A stretch of 64,000 bases of DNA from Rhodopseudomonas rhenobacensis. Its GTDB lineage: Bacteria; Pseudomonadota; Alphaproteobacteria; Rhizobiales; Xanthobacteraceae. The translations under genes and the position numbers were made by a program. Position 1 is the first letter of the stretch, and the number at the start of each line of letters is the position of its first letter. Location: NCBI RefSeq assembly GCF_014203125.1, contig NZ_JACHIH010000020.1:1-64000 (forward strand). The letters are read 5' to 3'. Below the pieces are notes generated by a model. It had not been told where the DNA came from. It made no database searches and saw only the letters and a program-made list of their open reading frames with translations. Of the stretch, positions 19,068 to 27,270 are shown piece after piece.

Positions 19068-19928
19068 ATGAATTACCGCCACGCCTTTCACGCCGGAAGT
19101 TTCGCCGATGTCATCAAGCACCTCGTGCTGGTGCGCATCCTCACCTATCTGCAGGACAAGCCCGCGCCGTTCCGGGTGATCGACAGCCATGCCGGCGCCG
19201 GGGTCTATGACCTGACCGGCGACGAGGCGAGCCGCAGCGGCGAATGGCTGACCGGGATCGCCCGGATCATGCAGGCGCGGTTCTCCGAGAAGGCGGCGCC
19301 GCTGGTGGCGCCATACCTCGACATCGTGCGCGCCTTCAACCCGCAGCGCGAGCTGACCGCTTATCCGGGTTCGCCGCTGATCGCCCGCGCGCTGCTGCGG
19401 CCGCAGGACAGCCTGGTGGCCTGCGAGGTCGAACTCACCGCGCGCAAGCGGCTGATCAAGGCGCTGCACCGCGACCCCCAGGCCAAGGTGGTGGATCTCG
19501 ACGGCTGGGTCGGGCTGCCGGCCTTCGTGCCGCCGAAGGAGCGCCGCGGGCTGGTGCTGATCGACCCGCCCTACGAGCGCAAGGACGAGTTCGAGCGGGT
19601 CGCGGCGGGGTTTTCCGAAGCCTTCGCGAAATGGCCGAGCGGCTGCTACGTGATCTGGTACCCGGTGAAAAGCCGGCGGGCGACCGACGGGCTGGCGCGC
19701 CACGTCGCCGACCTCGCGAGCCGGGCGCCGACCCCGGGCAGCTGCCTGCGGCTGGAATTCAGCGTCGCGCCGCAAAGTCCCGAAGGCGGCCTGGTGTCGA
19801 CCGGGCTGTTGATCGTCAACCCGCCCTGGACGCTCGCCGCCGAGCTGAAGATCATCTTGCCCGAGCTGGAAAAGCCGCTCGGCCAGGGCGGCGCCGGCCG
19901 CTTCAGGCTGGAAGTGGCCAAGCCTTAA
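19068..19928 (+). CDS. rlmJ: 23S rRNA (adenine2030-N6)-methyltransferase
   Basis: S-adenosylmethionine-dependent methyltransferase that modifies A2030 of 23S rRNA. The 286-residue product has the family start MNYRHAFHAGSFADVIKHLV, a nucleotide-binding motif around IDSHAGAGVYDL, and the catalytic IDPPYERKDEFE of N6-adenine methyltransferases. Length and N-terminus match the family, so the ATG at 19068 is secure. No close operon partner. The last 7 bases of the gene and stop are partly duplicated just downstream (AGTGGCCAAGCCTTAAG repeated in tandem at about 19914-19943). Confidence 0.95.
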   Translation: MNYRHAFHAGSFADVIKHLVLVRILTYLQDKPAPFRVIDSHAGAGVYDLTGDEASRSGEWLTGIARIMQARFSEKAAPLVAPYLDIVRAFNPQRELTAYPGSPLIARALLRPQDSLVACEVELTARKRLIKALHRDPQAKVVDLDGWVGLPAFVPPKERRGLVLIDPPYERKDEFERVAAGFSEAFAKWPSGCYVIWYPVKSRRATDGLARHVADLASRAPTPGSCLRLEFSVAPQSPEGGLVSTGLLIVNPPWTLAAELKIILPELEKPLGQGGAGRFRLEVAKP

Positions 19929-20214
19929 GTGGCCAAGCCTTAAGCAGGTATCTCGGTCAGATGCGAAAAGTCGCAACTGACGGTAGGCAATCCGCAATGA
20001 ACCGTATTATGCTTACGACTATTGGACTGGCTTGACGTTCCGCTTCCGCAAATGGGGGCGGCGGAGTGATACGGCCCGAGGGCGCCTTTGAACCGGCAGG
20101 CGACACGTCTGCCCCGCTCGCATGGCCCAGCTTTCCGACAAAGCGCAATGACCGGTCGAGCCGACGCGCGAGCGCGCGGCGGGGGAAGCAATGCGGGGGA
20201 AGGGAGTTTTCCCG

Positions 20215-20427
20215 ATGGCGATGACGGGAACGGTCAAGTTCTTCAACGGCGAGCGCGGCTACGGATTCATCAAGCCGGACGACGGCGGTCGCGACGTGTT
20301 CGTGCACATCACCGCGGTGGAGCGCGCCGGGTTGAAGGATCTGATCGAAGGACAGCGGATTACTTTCGAAGTCGAGCCGGACAAGAAGGGCAAGGGCCCC
20401 AAGGCGGTCAATCTGGTAGTGTCCTGA
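20215..20427 (+). CDS. Cold-shock-domain protein
   Basis: A 70-residue CspA-family RNA/DNA-binding protein: MTGTVKFFNGERGYGFIKPD carries RNP1 (KGYGFI-type, here RGYGFI), and DVFVHITAVE carries RNP2. An in-frame ATG at 20191 exists, but the ATG at 20215 gives the standard N-terminus and has GGGAAGGGAG about 10 bases upstream. It acts as an RNA chaperone or cold-shock regulator. The long leader between rlmJ and this gene (19929-20214) may include a 5' UTR; no clear thermosensor structure was verified. Confidence 0.93.
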   Translation: MAMTGTVKFFNGERGYGFIKPDDGGRDVFVHITAVERAGLKDLIEGQRITFEVEPDKKGKGPKAVNLVVS

Positions 20428-20501
20428 ACGGCTGAGCAGCCGCGCATAAATTCAATCAGGCGTGCTGCATCGGCGGCATCTCGGAGATCGACCACCTCTC
20501 C

Positions 20502-20593
20502 GCGTCGTGGCCGGGCTTGTCCCGGCCATCCACGGAAACAAGCAAGGCGTTGCTCGCGGGCGTAGATGGCCGGGTCAAGCCCGGCCATGACGG
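20502..20593. repeat. Family 3 (GGCCGGG) palindrome, copy 2
   Basis: GTCGTGGCCGGGCTTGTCCC then GGCCATCCACGGAAACA, with the returning arm GTAGATGGCCGGGTCAAGCC and CGGCCATGACG. Almost identical at the left end to the copy at 18145-18234. It lies between the cold-shock gene and the convergent outer-membrane protein gene. Confidence 0.87.
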
Positions 20594-20663
20594 GGCGGGC
20601 GAAAGGCCTGATCATCTCCGCCCTCTTTGCAGAGGCTCGCCCGCTATCCCAACGCACGCCACA

Positions 20664-20693
20664 AAAAAATCCCGGCCGCAGAACGGCCGGGAG
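20664..20693 (-). terminator. Intrinsic terminator of the outer-membrane protein gene
   Basis: On the minus strand TCCCGGCCG-TTCTG-CGGCCGGGA is followed at once by TTTTTTT. The stem is 9 bp with a short loop and lies 37 bases after the stop codon of the beta-barrel gene. One of the two clearest rho-independent terminators of the window. Confidence 0.9.
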
Positions 20694-20730
20694 TTCGTTT
20701 CAGTTGAGTTTCTTGTAACGAAGGGTTGTC

Positions 20731-21354
20731 TTAGAAGTGGTAGTTGACGCCGACTCTGACGACGCCGAACTGATAGCTGTTGGGCACGCCGGTAATGCCG
20801 AAATTGCTGCTGCCGAGATCGACGTAGAGATATTCGACCTTGGCGCTCCAATTCTGGCTCAGGCCGAATTCGGCGCCGGCGCCAATGGTCCAGCCGGCAT
20901 TGGTGTGGGACTCCGAGGCGCCGAAGCGCTCGCCTTTCAGTTCGCCGAAGGCGAGGCCGCCGGTGCCGTACACCAGCAGGTTGTCGAAGCTGTAGCCGAC
21001 CCGGCCGCGCACCGTGCCGAACCACGGGTTGGAGAACTTCCACGACGCGAAGCGGTCGTCGGCGGCGCTGATCGCGATGTCGCCTTCGAGGCCGAACACG
21101 AACTGGCCGGATTGCCAATTGTAGCCGGCCTGCACGCCGCCGGCCACGCCCGACGGCTCGGTCGGGTTGTTCTGCACGCTGCCCCAGGCATAGCCGAGGT
21201 TGCCGCCGAGATAGGGGCCGGCCCAGCTATAGGCATTGAGCGGCTGGTAGACCGTATAGGGCGCGCGCGAGCCGCCATAGGGCAGATCCGCCGCCTGCGC
21301 CGAGGCCAGACCAGCGGCCAGCAGGGCCGCCGTCGCAACTGCGATCTTGCTCAT
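20731..21354 (-). CDS. Outer-membrane beta-barrel protein (Omp25/31-like porin family)
   Basis: A 207-residue exported protein with a signal peptide ending ASAQA before ADLPYG, then alternating beta strands with GPYLGGNLGYAWG, FVFGLEGDIAIS, GRVGYSFDNLLVYGTGGLAF and a C-terminal VGVNYHF whose terminal Phe is the usual outer-membrane assembly signal. AAGGAG sits 9 bases before the ATG at 21354, which decides the start over an upstream in-frame codon. The protein belongs to the small opacity/Omp25 group of rhizobial surface proteins. It has its own strong terminator and is divergent from uvrC; the 260-base divergent gap is AT-richer. Confidence 0.92.
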   Translation of the reverse strand: MSKIAVATAALLAAGLASAQAADLPYGGSRAPYTVYQPLNAYSWAGPYLGGNLGYAWGSVQNNPTEPSGVAGGVQAGYNWQSGQFVFGLEGDIAISAADDRFASWKFSNPWFGTVRGRVGYSFDNLLVYGTGGLAFGELKGERFGASESHTNAGWTIGAGAEFGLSQNWSAKVEYLYVDLGSSNFGITGVPNSYQFGVVRVGVNYHF

Positions 21355-21613
21355 CTCGACACTCCTTAACGCTGCGTCGGACTTGGGACAACCGACGGGC
21401 AAAAGAGGAACCGGATGGTTACGAAATCCTCTCTTTTACCGCTAAGATTTATCGAGAGTTTTAGGTTAAGCGGTTGTTAAAGCGCCCCGCGGCCTCGGTA
21501 TCGACCAGTATTGATGTTTAAGAAGTCCTTACTTTTGCGATGAGGCGTTCACGCGAGTTCCGTGCGCGGCGGTGCGCTGGCGGTCGCAGCCGCGAAGGCT
21601 TAAATCTGGCGCG

Positions 21614-23704
21614 ATGATTCAACACCCCATCGACACTCCCGAGGCTGCGGCCGACGCTACGCCGGAACCCGAGGTCGCGATCGGCCAGGCCTTGCCGCCG
21701 CCGGACGCGAACGCCGCCGAGGCTGCTCCCGACATCGATGCCGCCACCGAAAGCCTCGCCGCCGAGGACGACGACGAGCCGGTTCTGCCGCAGGTTCCCG
21801 ACGACGCCTCCGACGAGGTGCCGGCGGGTCCGCTCGCGGTCGGCCGCTCGGCGATCGCGCAGGCGGTACGGCTGGCGCCGACTTCGCCCGGGGTCTACCG
21901 GATGCTGAACGCCGCCTCCGACGTGCTCTATGTCGGCAAGGCCAAGAACGTCAAAAAGCGGCTGGCGTCCTACGCGCGGCCGACCGGGCATGTGGTGCGG
22001 ATCTCGCGGATGATCGCCGCCACCGTCAGCGTCGAGATCATCTCCACCGCCACCGAGACCGAAGCGCTGCTGCTCGAAGCCAATCTGATCAAGCAGCTGC
22101 GGCCGCGCTTCAACGTGCTGCTGCGCGACGACAAGTCGTTTCCCTACATCCTGATCACCGGCGACCATTGGGCGCCGCAGATCATCAAGCACCGCGGCGC
22201 GCAGTCGCGTCCCGGGCGCTATTTCGGGCCGTTCGCCTCGGTCGGCGCGGTCAACCGCACCATCACCGCGCTGCAGCGCGCGTTCCTGATGCGCTCCTGC
22301 ACCGATGCGTTCTTCGAGAGCCGGACCCGGCCGTGCCTGCTGTATCAGATCAAGCGCTGCGCCGGCCCGTGCACCGGCGAGATCGATTTCCCCGGCTACA
22401 CCGCATTGGTGCGCGAGGCGACTGACTTCCTGTCCGGCCGCAGCCGGCTGGTGAAGCAGGAACTCGCCGGCGAAATGGACAAGGCCGCGGTCGAGCTGGA
22501 ATACGAGACCGCGGCGCTGTACCGCGATCGGCTCGCGGCGCTGTCGGCGATCCAGTCGCAGCAGGGCATCAATCCGCGCACCGTCGAGGAAGCCGACGTG
22601 TTCGCCATCCATCAGGAGGGCGGTTACTTCTGCGTCGAGGTGTTCTTCTTCCGCACCGGGCAGAACTGGGGCAACCGGGCGTATTTCCCGCGCGCCGAAA
22701 AGACGTTCACCGCCGAGGAGGTGCTGGCGGCGTTCCTGGCGCAGTTCTACGACGACAAGGCGCCGCCGAAGCAGATCCTGCTGTCGCACAAAATCGAGGA
22801 ATGCGAATTGCTGGCCGAGGCGCTGTGCATCAAGTCCGGCCACAAGGTGGAAATCCTCACGCCGCAGCGCGGCGAGAAGAAGGACCTGGTCGGCCACGCG
22901 CTGACCAATGCGCGCGAGGCGCTGGGCCGCAAGCTCGCCGACACCGCGACGCAGACAAGGCTGCTGCAGGGCCTGGTCACCACGCTGAAGCTGCCGCACA
23001 CCCCGAAGCGTATCGAGGTCTACGACAACAGCCACATCCAGGGCACCAACGCGGTCGGCGCGATGATCGTCGCCGGGCCGGACGGCTTCATCAAGAACCA
23101 GTACCGCAAGTTCAACATCCGCTCCGAAGGCATTACGCCTGGCGACGATTACGGCATGATGCGCGAGGTGCTGGAACGCCGCTTCAAGCGGCTATTGGCG
23201 CCGCCGCAGGAGGGCGAGGCGGCCAAGCCGAAAGACGACGAGGTGCCGCAATGGCCGGATCTCGTGATCATCGACGGCGGCCGCGGCCAGCTCAACGCGG
23301 TGCAGGAAATCTTTCAGGCGTTGGGGCTGTCGAACGTGACATTAATGGCGGTGGCCAAGGGGCCGGACCGCGACGCCGGGCGGGAAACCCTGTTCATGCC
23401 GGGCCGCGAGGCGATCAAGCTGGAGCCGCGCGATCCGGTGCTGTATTTCATCCAGCGGCTGCGCGACGAGGCGCATCGCTTCGTCATCGGGTCGCATCGC
23501 AAGCTGCGCAAGAAGGACATTCGCGAGGCCGGGCTGCAGGAGATCCCCGGCATTGGGCCGTCACGCAAACGTGCTTTGCTGCACCACTTCGGGACCCTGA
23601 AGGAAATCGAGCGCGCCTCGCTCGGCGATCTCGGCAAGGTCCCGGGCATCAGCGCCGAAAGTGCCAAACGGATTTTCGACTATTTCCACCCCCAGCCGGG
23701 CTAG
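21614..23704 (+). CDS. uvrC: Excinuclease ABC subunit C
   Basis: Dual-incision nuclease of nucleotide excision repair, 696 residues. After an acidic, poorly conserved lead of about 80 residues come the GIY-YIG domain ([20 protein letters not shown]), a cysteine cluster ([13 protein letters not shown]), the UVR segment, the RNase H-like C-terminal nuclease ([30 protein letters not shown]) and tandem helix-hairpin-helix motifs ([25 protein letters not shown]). The ATG at 21614 is chosen because the acidic lead is typical of rhizobial UvrC. pgsA follows after 100 bases, a common order in this group. Confidence 0.97.
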   Translation: MIQHPIDTPEAAADATPEPEVAIGQALPPPDANAAEAAPDIDAATESLAAEDDDEPVLPQVPDDASDEVPAGPLAVGRSAIAQAVRLAPTSPGVYRMLNAASDVLYVGKAKNVKKRLASYARPTGHVVRISRMIAATVSVEIISTATETEALLLEANLIKQLRPRFNVLLRDDKSFPYILITGDHWAPQIIKHRGAQSRPGRYFGPFASVGAVNRTITALQRAFLMRSCTDAFFESRTRPCLLYQIKRCAGPCTGEIDFPGYTALVREATDFLSGRSRLVKQELAGEMDKAAVELEYETAALYRDRLAALSAIQSQQGINPRTVEEADVFAIHQEGGYFCVEVFFFRTGQNWGNRAYFPRAEKTFTAEEVLAAFLAQFYDDKAPPKQILLSHKIEECELLAEALCIKSGHKVEILTPQRGEKKDLVGHALTNAREALGRKLADTATQTRLLQGLVTTLKLPHTPKRIEVYDNSHIQGTNAVGAMIVAGPDGFIKNQYRKFNIRSEGITPGDDYGMMREVLERRFKRLLAPPQEGEAAKPKDDEVPQWPDLVIIDGGRGQLNAVQEIFQALGLSNVTLMAVAKGPDRDAGRETLFMPGREAIKLEPRDPVLYFIQRLRDEAHRFVIGSHRKLRKKDIREAGLQEIPGIGPSRKRALLHHFGTLKEIERASLGDLGKVPGISAESAKRIFDYFHPQPG

Positions 23705-23804
23705 GGATTGTGGCGGGATCGGATTAAAACCAGCGCGCGCCGGGTCTCACCTTTTGGATCGGCGAGTGGTTGACCTTGAAGCTTGGGCAGTATTGGTAAG
23801 GCGG

Positions 23805-24422
23805 ATGAACAGCGTTTCCACCAGAACCACCGCGAAGCATACCTACTCGCTTCCGAACCTGTTGACCTTCGCCCGGATCGCCGCGATCCCGGTGGTAGTC
23901 GGGTGCGTTTTTGCGCAGTCGATCCAGGACGGCCCGCTGTGGTTGCGCTGGGTGGCGCTGGCGGTGTTCGTGATGGCCGCGGTCACCGATTTTCTCGACG
24001 GCTACTACGCGCGGATCTGGGATCAGCATTCGGCGTTCGGCCGCATGCTCGATCCGATCGCCGACAAGCTGTTGGTCGCCTCCTGCCTGTTGATGCTGGC
24101 GGCCGACGGCATCATCCACGGCTGGACGCTGTGGGCGGCGATCGTGATCCTGTGCCGCGAGATTCTGGTCTCCGGCCTGCGGGAATATCTCGCCGCGCTG
24201 CGGGTCAGCGTCCCGGTGACGCGGCTGGCGAAATGGAAGACCACGATCCAGCTGATCGCGATCGGCTTCCTGCTGGCCGGCGAGGCCGGCGACCAGGTGT
24301 TGCCGTTCAACACCCAGATCGGGCTGTTGCTGCTGTGGATCTCGGCGCTGATCACGATGTACACCGGCTACGACTATTTCCGCGCCGGGATTCATCATCT
24401 CATCGAAGAGGACGCGGCATGA
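23805..24422 (+). CDS. pgsA: CDP-diacylglycerol-glycerol-3-phosphate 3-phosphatidyltransferase
   Basis: Integral membrane enzyme making phosphatidylglycerol phosphate, the committed step to phosphatidylglycerol and cardiolipin. The CDP-alcohol phosphotransferase motif DG-x2-AR-x8-G-x3-D-x3-D is intact (DGYYARIWDQHSAFGRMLDP plus IADK). 205 residues with about five membrane helices, normal length. Start at 23805 follows TAAGG. The stop overlaps the moaD start as ATGA. Confidence 0.95.
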   Translation: MNSVSTRTTAKHTYSLPNLLTFARIAAIPVVVGCVFAQSIQDGPLWLRWVALAVFVMAAVTDFLDGYYARIWDQHSAFGRMLDPIADKLLVASCLLMLAADGIIHGWTLWAAIVILCREILVSGLREYLAALRVSVPVTRLAKWKTTIQLIAIGFLLAGEAGDQVLPFNTQIGLLLLWISALITMYTGYDYFRAGIHHLIEEDAA

Positions 24423-24670
24423 AGCTGAAATATTTCGCCTGGGTGCGCGAGCGCATCGGCGTCGCCGAAGAAAACCTGGATCCGCCGGACAGCGTCCGCA
24501 CCGTCGGCGAACTGATCGGCTGGCTCGCCGGTCGCGGCGAGACCTATGCTTACGCGTTCGAGAAGCCCGGCGTGATCCGCGCCGCGATCGACCAGACCCA
24601 CGTCAAGCCGGACACGCTGATCGCCGGCGCCCATGAAGTGGCGCTGTTCCCGCCGATGACCGGCGGTTAG
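24419..24670 (+). CDS. moaD: Molybdopterin synthase sulfur carrier subunit
   Basis: An 83-residue ubiquitin-like protein whose C-terminus PPMTGG carries the Gly-Gly that is thiocarboxylated and donates sulfur to precursor Z. The beta-grasp start MKLKYFAWVRERIG is typical of MoaD. It overlaps pgsA by four bases and is followed 7 bases later by moaE, its catalytic partner. Confidence 0.95.
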   Translation: MKLKYFAWVRERIGVAEENLDPPDSVRTVGELIGWLAGRGETYAYAFEKPGVIRAAIDQTHVKPDTLIAGAHEVALFPPMTGG

Positions 24671-24677
24671 CCTTGCG

Positions 24678-25136
24678 ATGAGCATCCCCGTCAGCATCCG
24701 GATTCAGCACGCCGATTTCGATCTGGCGCAGGAGATCGCCACGCTGACCGCCGGCCGCACCGACATCGGCGCGGTGGTGTCGTTCAGCGGCATCTGCCGC
24801 GGCGACGGCGGCCTCGCGGCGATGACGCTGGAGCATTACCCCGGCATGGCCGAGGCCGAGATCGAGCGCCACGCCCACGAGGCCTGCGCGCGCTGGCCGC
24901 TCACCGGCGTCACGGTGATCCACCGCGTCGGCCGGCTGACGCCGGGTGACAACATCATGATGGTGCTGGCCGCCTCGGCGCATCGCCAGGCCGCGTTCCA
25001 GGCCGCCGAATTCCTGATGGATTATCTGAAAGCCCACGCGCCGTTCTGGAAGCGCGAGGAAAACGCCGACGGCTCCACCTGGGTCGCCGCCCAACAACAC
25101 GATGACGCGGCCGCAGCCCGCTGGGACAAAACTTGA
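24678..25136 (+). CDS. moaE: Molybdopterin synthase catalytic subunit
   Basis: Large subunit of molybdopterin synthase, 152 residues. GAVVSFSGICRGDGG and the ALEHYPGM-like segment (TLEHYPGMAEAEIE) are family signatures, and LKAHAPFWKRE contains the catalytic lysine near the active site that receives the MoaD C-terminus. RVGRLTPGDNIMMV is also characteristic. It ends in a one-base overlap (TGATG) with the prmB-type gene. Confidence 0.95.
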   Translation: MSIPVSIRIQHADFDLAQEIATLTAGRTDIGAVVSFSGICRGDGGLAAMTLEHYPGMAEAEIERHAHEACARWPLTGVTVIHRVGRLTPGDNIMMVLAASAHRQAAFQAAEFLMDYLKAHAPFWKREENADGSTWVAAQQHDDAAAARWDKT

Positions 25137-26191
25137 TGGCGAAGACGACAAAGGCCAAGGCAATCACCAAGGCAAAGACCAAGGCCGCTCCTAAGGCCAA
25201 GACCGCGAGCAAGACCGCAGCCAAGACCAAGCCGACCGCCAAAGCCAAGCCGGCGGTGACGCGCGCCGCCAAGCCGCTGTCGCAATTCGCCAAGGTCGCG
25301 CCGGGCGAGTTGCAGACGCTGTTCGATTACGTCCGCTATGCGCTCAGCCGCTTCGCCGAGGCCGATCTGGCGTTCGCGCACGGCACCACCGATCCGGTGG
25401 CGGAAGCCGCTTTCTTGGTCTGCGATACGCTGTATCTGCACCCTGAGCGTTTCGAGGAGTTCGCCGCCGCGCGGGTCACCGCGGCCGAGGGCCAGCAGAT
25501 CCTCGAGGTGATCCATCGCCGGGTGACGACGCGGCTGCCCGCGGCCTATCTGGTCAACAAGGCCTACATGCTCGGCCTGCCGTTCTATGTCGACGAGCGG
25601 GTGATCGTGCCGCGCTCCTTCATCGGCGAACTGCTCGGCTCGCATTTCGACGGCGAGGACGGCTCGCTGATTGCCGATCCCGAGGCGGTGGAAAGCGTGC
25701 TCGATCTGTGCACCGGCTCCGGCTGCCTCGCGGTGCTGGCCAGCCAGCGCTTCCCCAATGCCCGGATCGACGCCGTCGACGTCTCGCCGGACGCATTGGA
25801 AGTCGCCGCCGAGAATATCGACATCTACGAACTCGAGGATCGGGTGACGCTGTATCAGGGCGACCTGTTCAAGCCGCTCGGCGATACCCGCTACGACCTG
25901 ATCATCTCCAACCCGCCTTACGTCGACGCGCAGGGCATGGCCGATCTGCCGGACGAATGCCGGTTCGAGCCGGAACTGGCGTTTGACGGCGGCGCGGACG
26001 GGCTCGACATCGTGCGGCGGATTCTCGCCGAGGCCAAGCAGCACCTCACCCCGACGGGCGGGCTGTTGTGCGAGATCGGGCGCGGCCGCGACAATATCGA
26101 CGCCGCGTTCCCCGATTTGCCGCTATTGTGGCTCGACACCGAAGAGTCCGAGGCCGAAGTGTTCTGGATCGCTGCGGCGGATCTGACTTAA
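25136..26191 (+). CDS. prmB: Ribosomal protein L3 glutamine methyltransferase with Lys/Ala-rich N-terminus
   Basis: N5-glutamine methyltransferase that modifies ribosomal protein L3. The core (residues about 48-350) has VIVPRSFIGELL, the SAM motif VLDLCTGSGCLAVL, and the catalytic NPPY in ISNPPYVDAQGM, with EPELAFDGGADGLD typical of PrmB rather than PrmC. Residues 1-47 are a histone H1-like stretch of Lys, Ala and Thr. Start is the ATG overlapping the moaE stop. The tail could bind RNA or rRNA precursors (inference). Confidence 0.93.
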   Translation: MAKTTKAKAITKAKTKAAPKAKTASKTAAKTKPTAKAKPAVTRAAKPLSQFAKVAPGELQTLFDYVRYALSRFAEADLAFAHGTTDPVAEAAFLVCDTLYLHPERFEEFAAARVTAAEGQQILEVIHRRVTTRLPAAYLVNKAYMLGLPFYVDERVIVPRSFIGELLGSHFDGEDGSLIADPEAVESVLDLCTGSGCLAVLASQRFPNARIDAVDVSPDALEVAAENIDIYELEDRVTLYQGDLFKPLGDTRYDLIISNPPYVDAQGMADLPDECRFEPELAFDGGADGLDIVRRILAEAKQHLTPTGGLLCEIGRGRDNIDAAFPDLPLLWLDTEESEAEVFWIAAADLT

Positions 26192-26207
26192 GTTCCCCGG
26201 CGCTTCT

Positions 26208-26393
26208 TCACCTCTCCCCGCTTCGCGGGGAGAGGTCGGATCGCTCTTGCGATCCGGGTGAGGGGCCAGGCACGGCATCTCAGCATCTTCAACCCATGCT
26301 GGTCGGCAATCAGTTCATCATTGTTCTCAGTCTATGAGGGTCTGCATCGGCCCCTCACCCTACCCCTCTCCCCGCAAGAGCGGGGCGAGGGAG
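26208..26393. repeat. Family 1 intergenic palindrome, copy D
   Basis: CACCTCTCCCCGCTTCGCGGGGAGAGG, an inner GGATCGCTCTTGCGATCC stem, GGTGAGGGGCC, a spacer of about 75 bases and the inverted GGCCCCTCACCC plus CTCTCCCCGCAAGAGCGGGG. It fills most of the gap between the convergent prmB and rsmD genes. Confidence 0.9.
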
Positions 26394-26453
26394 CGCGCTG
26401 CCGTCGCCGAGGCGCATCGGCCATCACCGCCATCGCAAGAAAAGTTGCAGGGA

Positions 26454-27011
26454 TTACGCCCCGAACCGCAACAGCGTGAATTCGGTGTCGTCATAGGCGC
26501 GGCGTTCGAGTTCCTCGTAGCCGGCGGGGGCTACGAACGCAGCGTCCTTGGCCTCTTCGACCACCACCAGCGCGTCCGGCACGAGCCAGCCGCCGTCGCG
26601 CAATGACGTCAGTGCCTTCTCGGCGAGCTTCATCCGGTACGGCGGATCGCAGAACACCAGCGCGAACGGTTCGACCGGATGCGCGGGTCCGAGATTGCCG
26701 GCGTCGCGGCGATAGACTTTGGTGACGCCGCCCAGCCCCAGCGCCTCGACATTGTTGCGCAGCAGCGCGCGGGCTTCGGCGCCGTTGTCGACGAACAGCG
26801 CGAATTTGCCGCCGCGCGAGACCGCCTCGATGCCGAGCGCGCCGGTGCCGGCGAACAGGTCGAGCACGCGGGCGTCCAGCATCGGATTGCCGTAGGCGTG
26901 CATCAGGATGTTGAACAGCGACTCGCGCAGGCGGTCCTGCGTCGGCCGGATGTCGCGCGATGTCGGCGACGCGATGTTGCGGCCCTTCAGCCGTCCGCCC
27001 ACCACGCGCAT
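26454..27011 (-). CDS. rsmD: 16S rRNA (guanine966-N2)-methyltransferase
   Basis: SAM-dependent methyltransferase for G966 of 16S rRNA, 185 residues. It starts MRVVGGRLKGRNIASP and has the SAM motif VLDLFAGTGALGIEAVSRG and the catalytic FCDPPYRM. An upstream in-frame start at 27032 is possible, but MRVVGG is the family start. The gene is flanked on both sides by family 1 palindromes; the pseudouridine synthase gene lies upstream in the same direction. Confidence 0.95.
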   Translation of the reverse strand: MRVVGGRLKGRNIASPTSRDIRPTQDRLRESLFNILMHAYGNPMLDARVLDLFAGTGALGIEAVSRGGKFALFVDNGAEARALLRNNVEALGLGGVTKVYRRDAGNLGPAHPVEPFALVFCDPPYRMKLAEKALTSLRDGGWLVPDALVVVEEAKDAAFVAPAGYEELERRAYDDTEFTLLRFGA

Positions 27012-27070
27012 TAGAGGCAGGTCCCATTGCATTGAAGTTGAGCGGCGACGCTGCCGCGAGCAGGGCGCGC

Positions 27071-27224
27071 TCCCTCGCCCCGCTCTTGCGGGGAGAGGGG
27101 TGGGGTGAGGGGCGAGCGACCGGCGAATGCCGGCGTCGAATTGAAAGCCGTGCCAGGCCCCTCACCCGACCGGCTTCGCTGCGCTACGCCGGTCGACCTC
27201 TCCCCGCGAAGAGCGGGGAGAGGT
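27071..27224. repeat. Family 1 intergenic palindrome, copy E
   Basis: Inverted relative to copy D: CTCGCCCCGCTCTTGCGGGGAGAGG, GGGGTGAGGGGC, a short spacer, GGCCCCTCACCCGACCGGC, GCCGGTCGACC and CTCTCCCCGC...GCGGGGAGAGG. It sits between rsmD and the upstream pseudouridine synthase gene. Confidence 0.9.
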
Positions 27225-27270
27225 GAAGCGGACTGCGTGGCAAACTGCAACGTCAAACTCACGCCCACTC

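Noticed and set aside
21401-21437. Imperfect inverted repeat AAAAGAGGA / TCCTCTCTTTT upstream of the outer-membrane protein gene
   Set aside because: A two-base insertion breaks the symmetry and the arms are 17 bases apart; a leader stem or operator is possible but not supportable.
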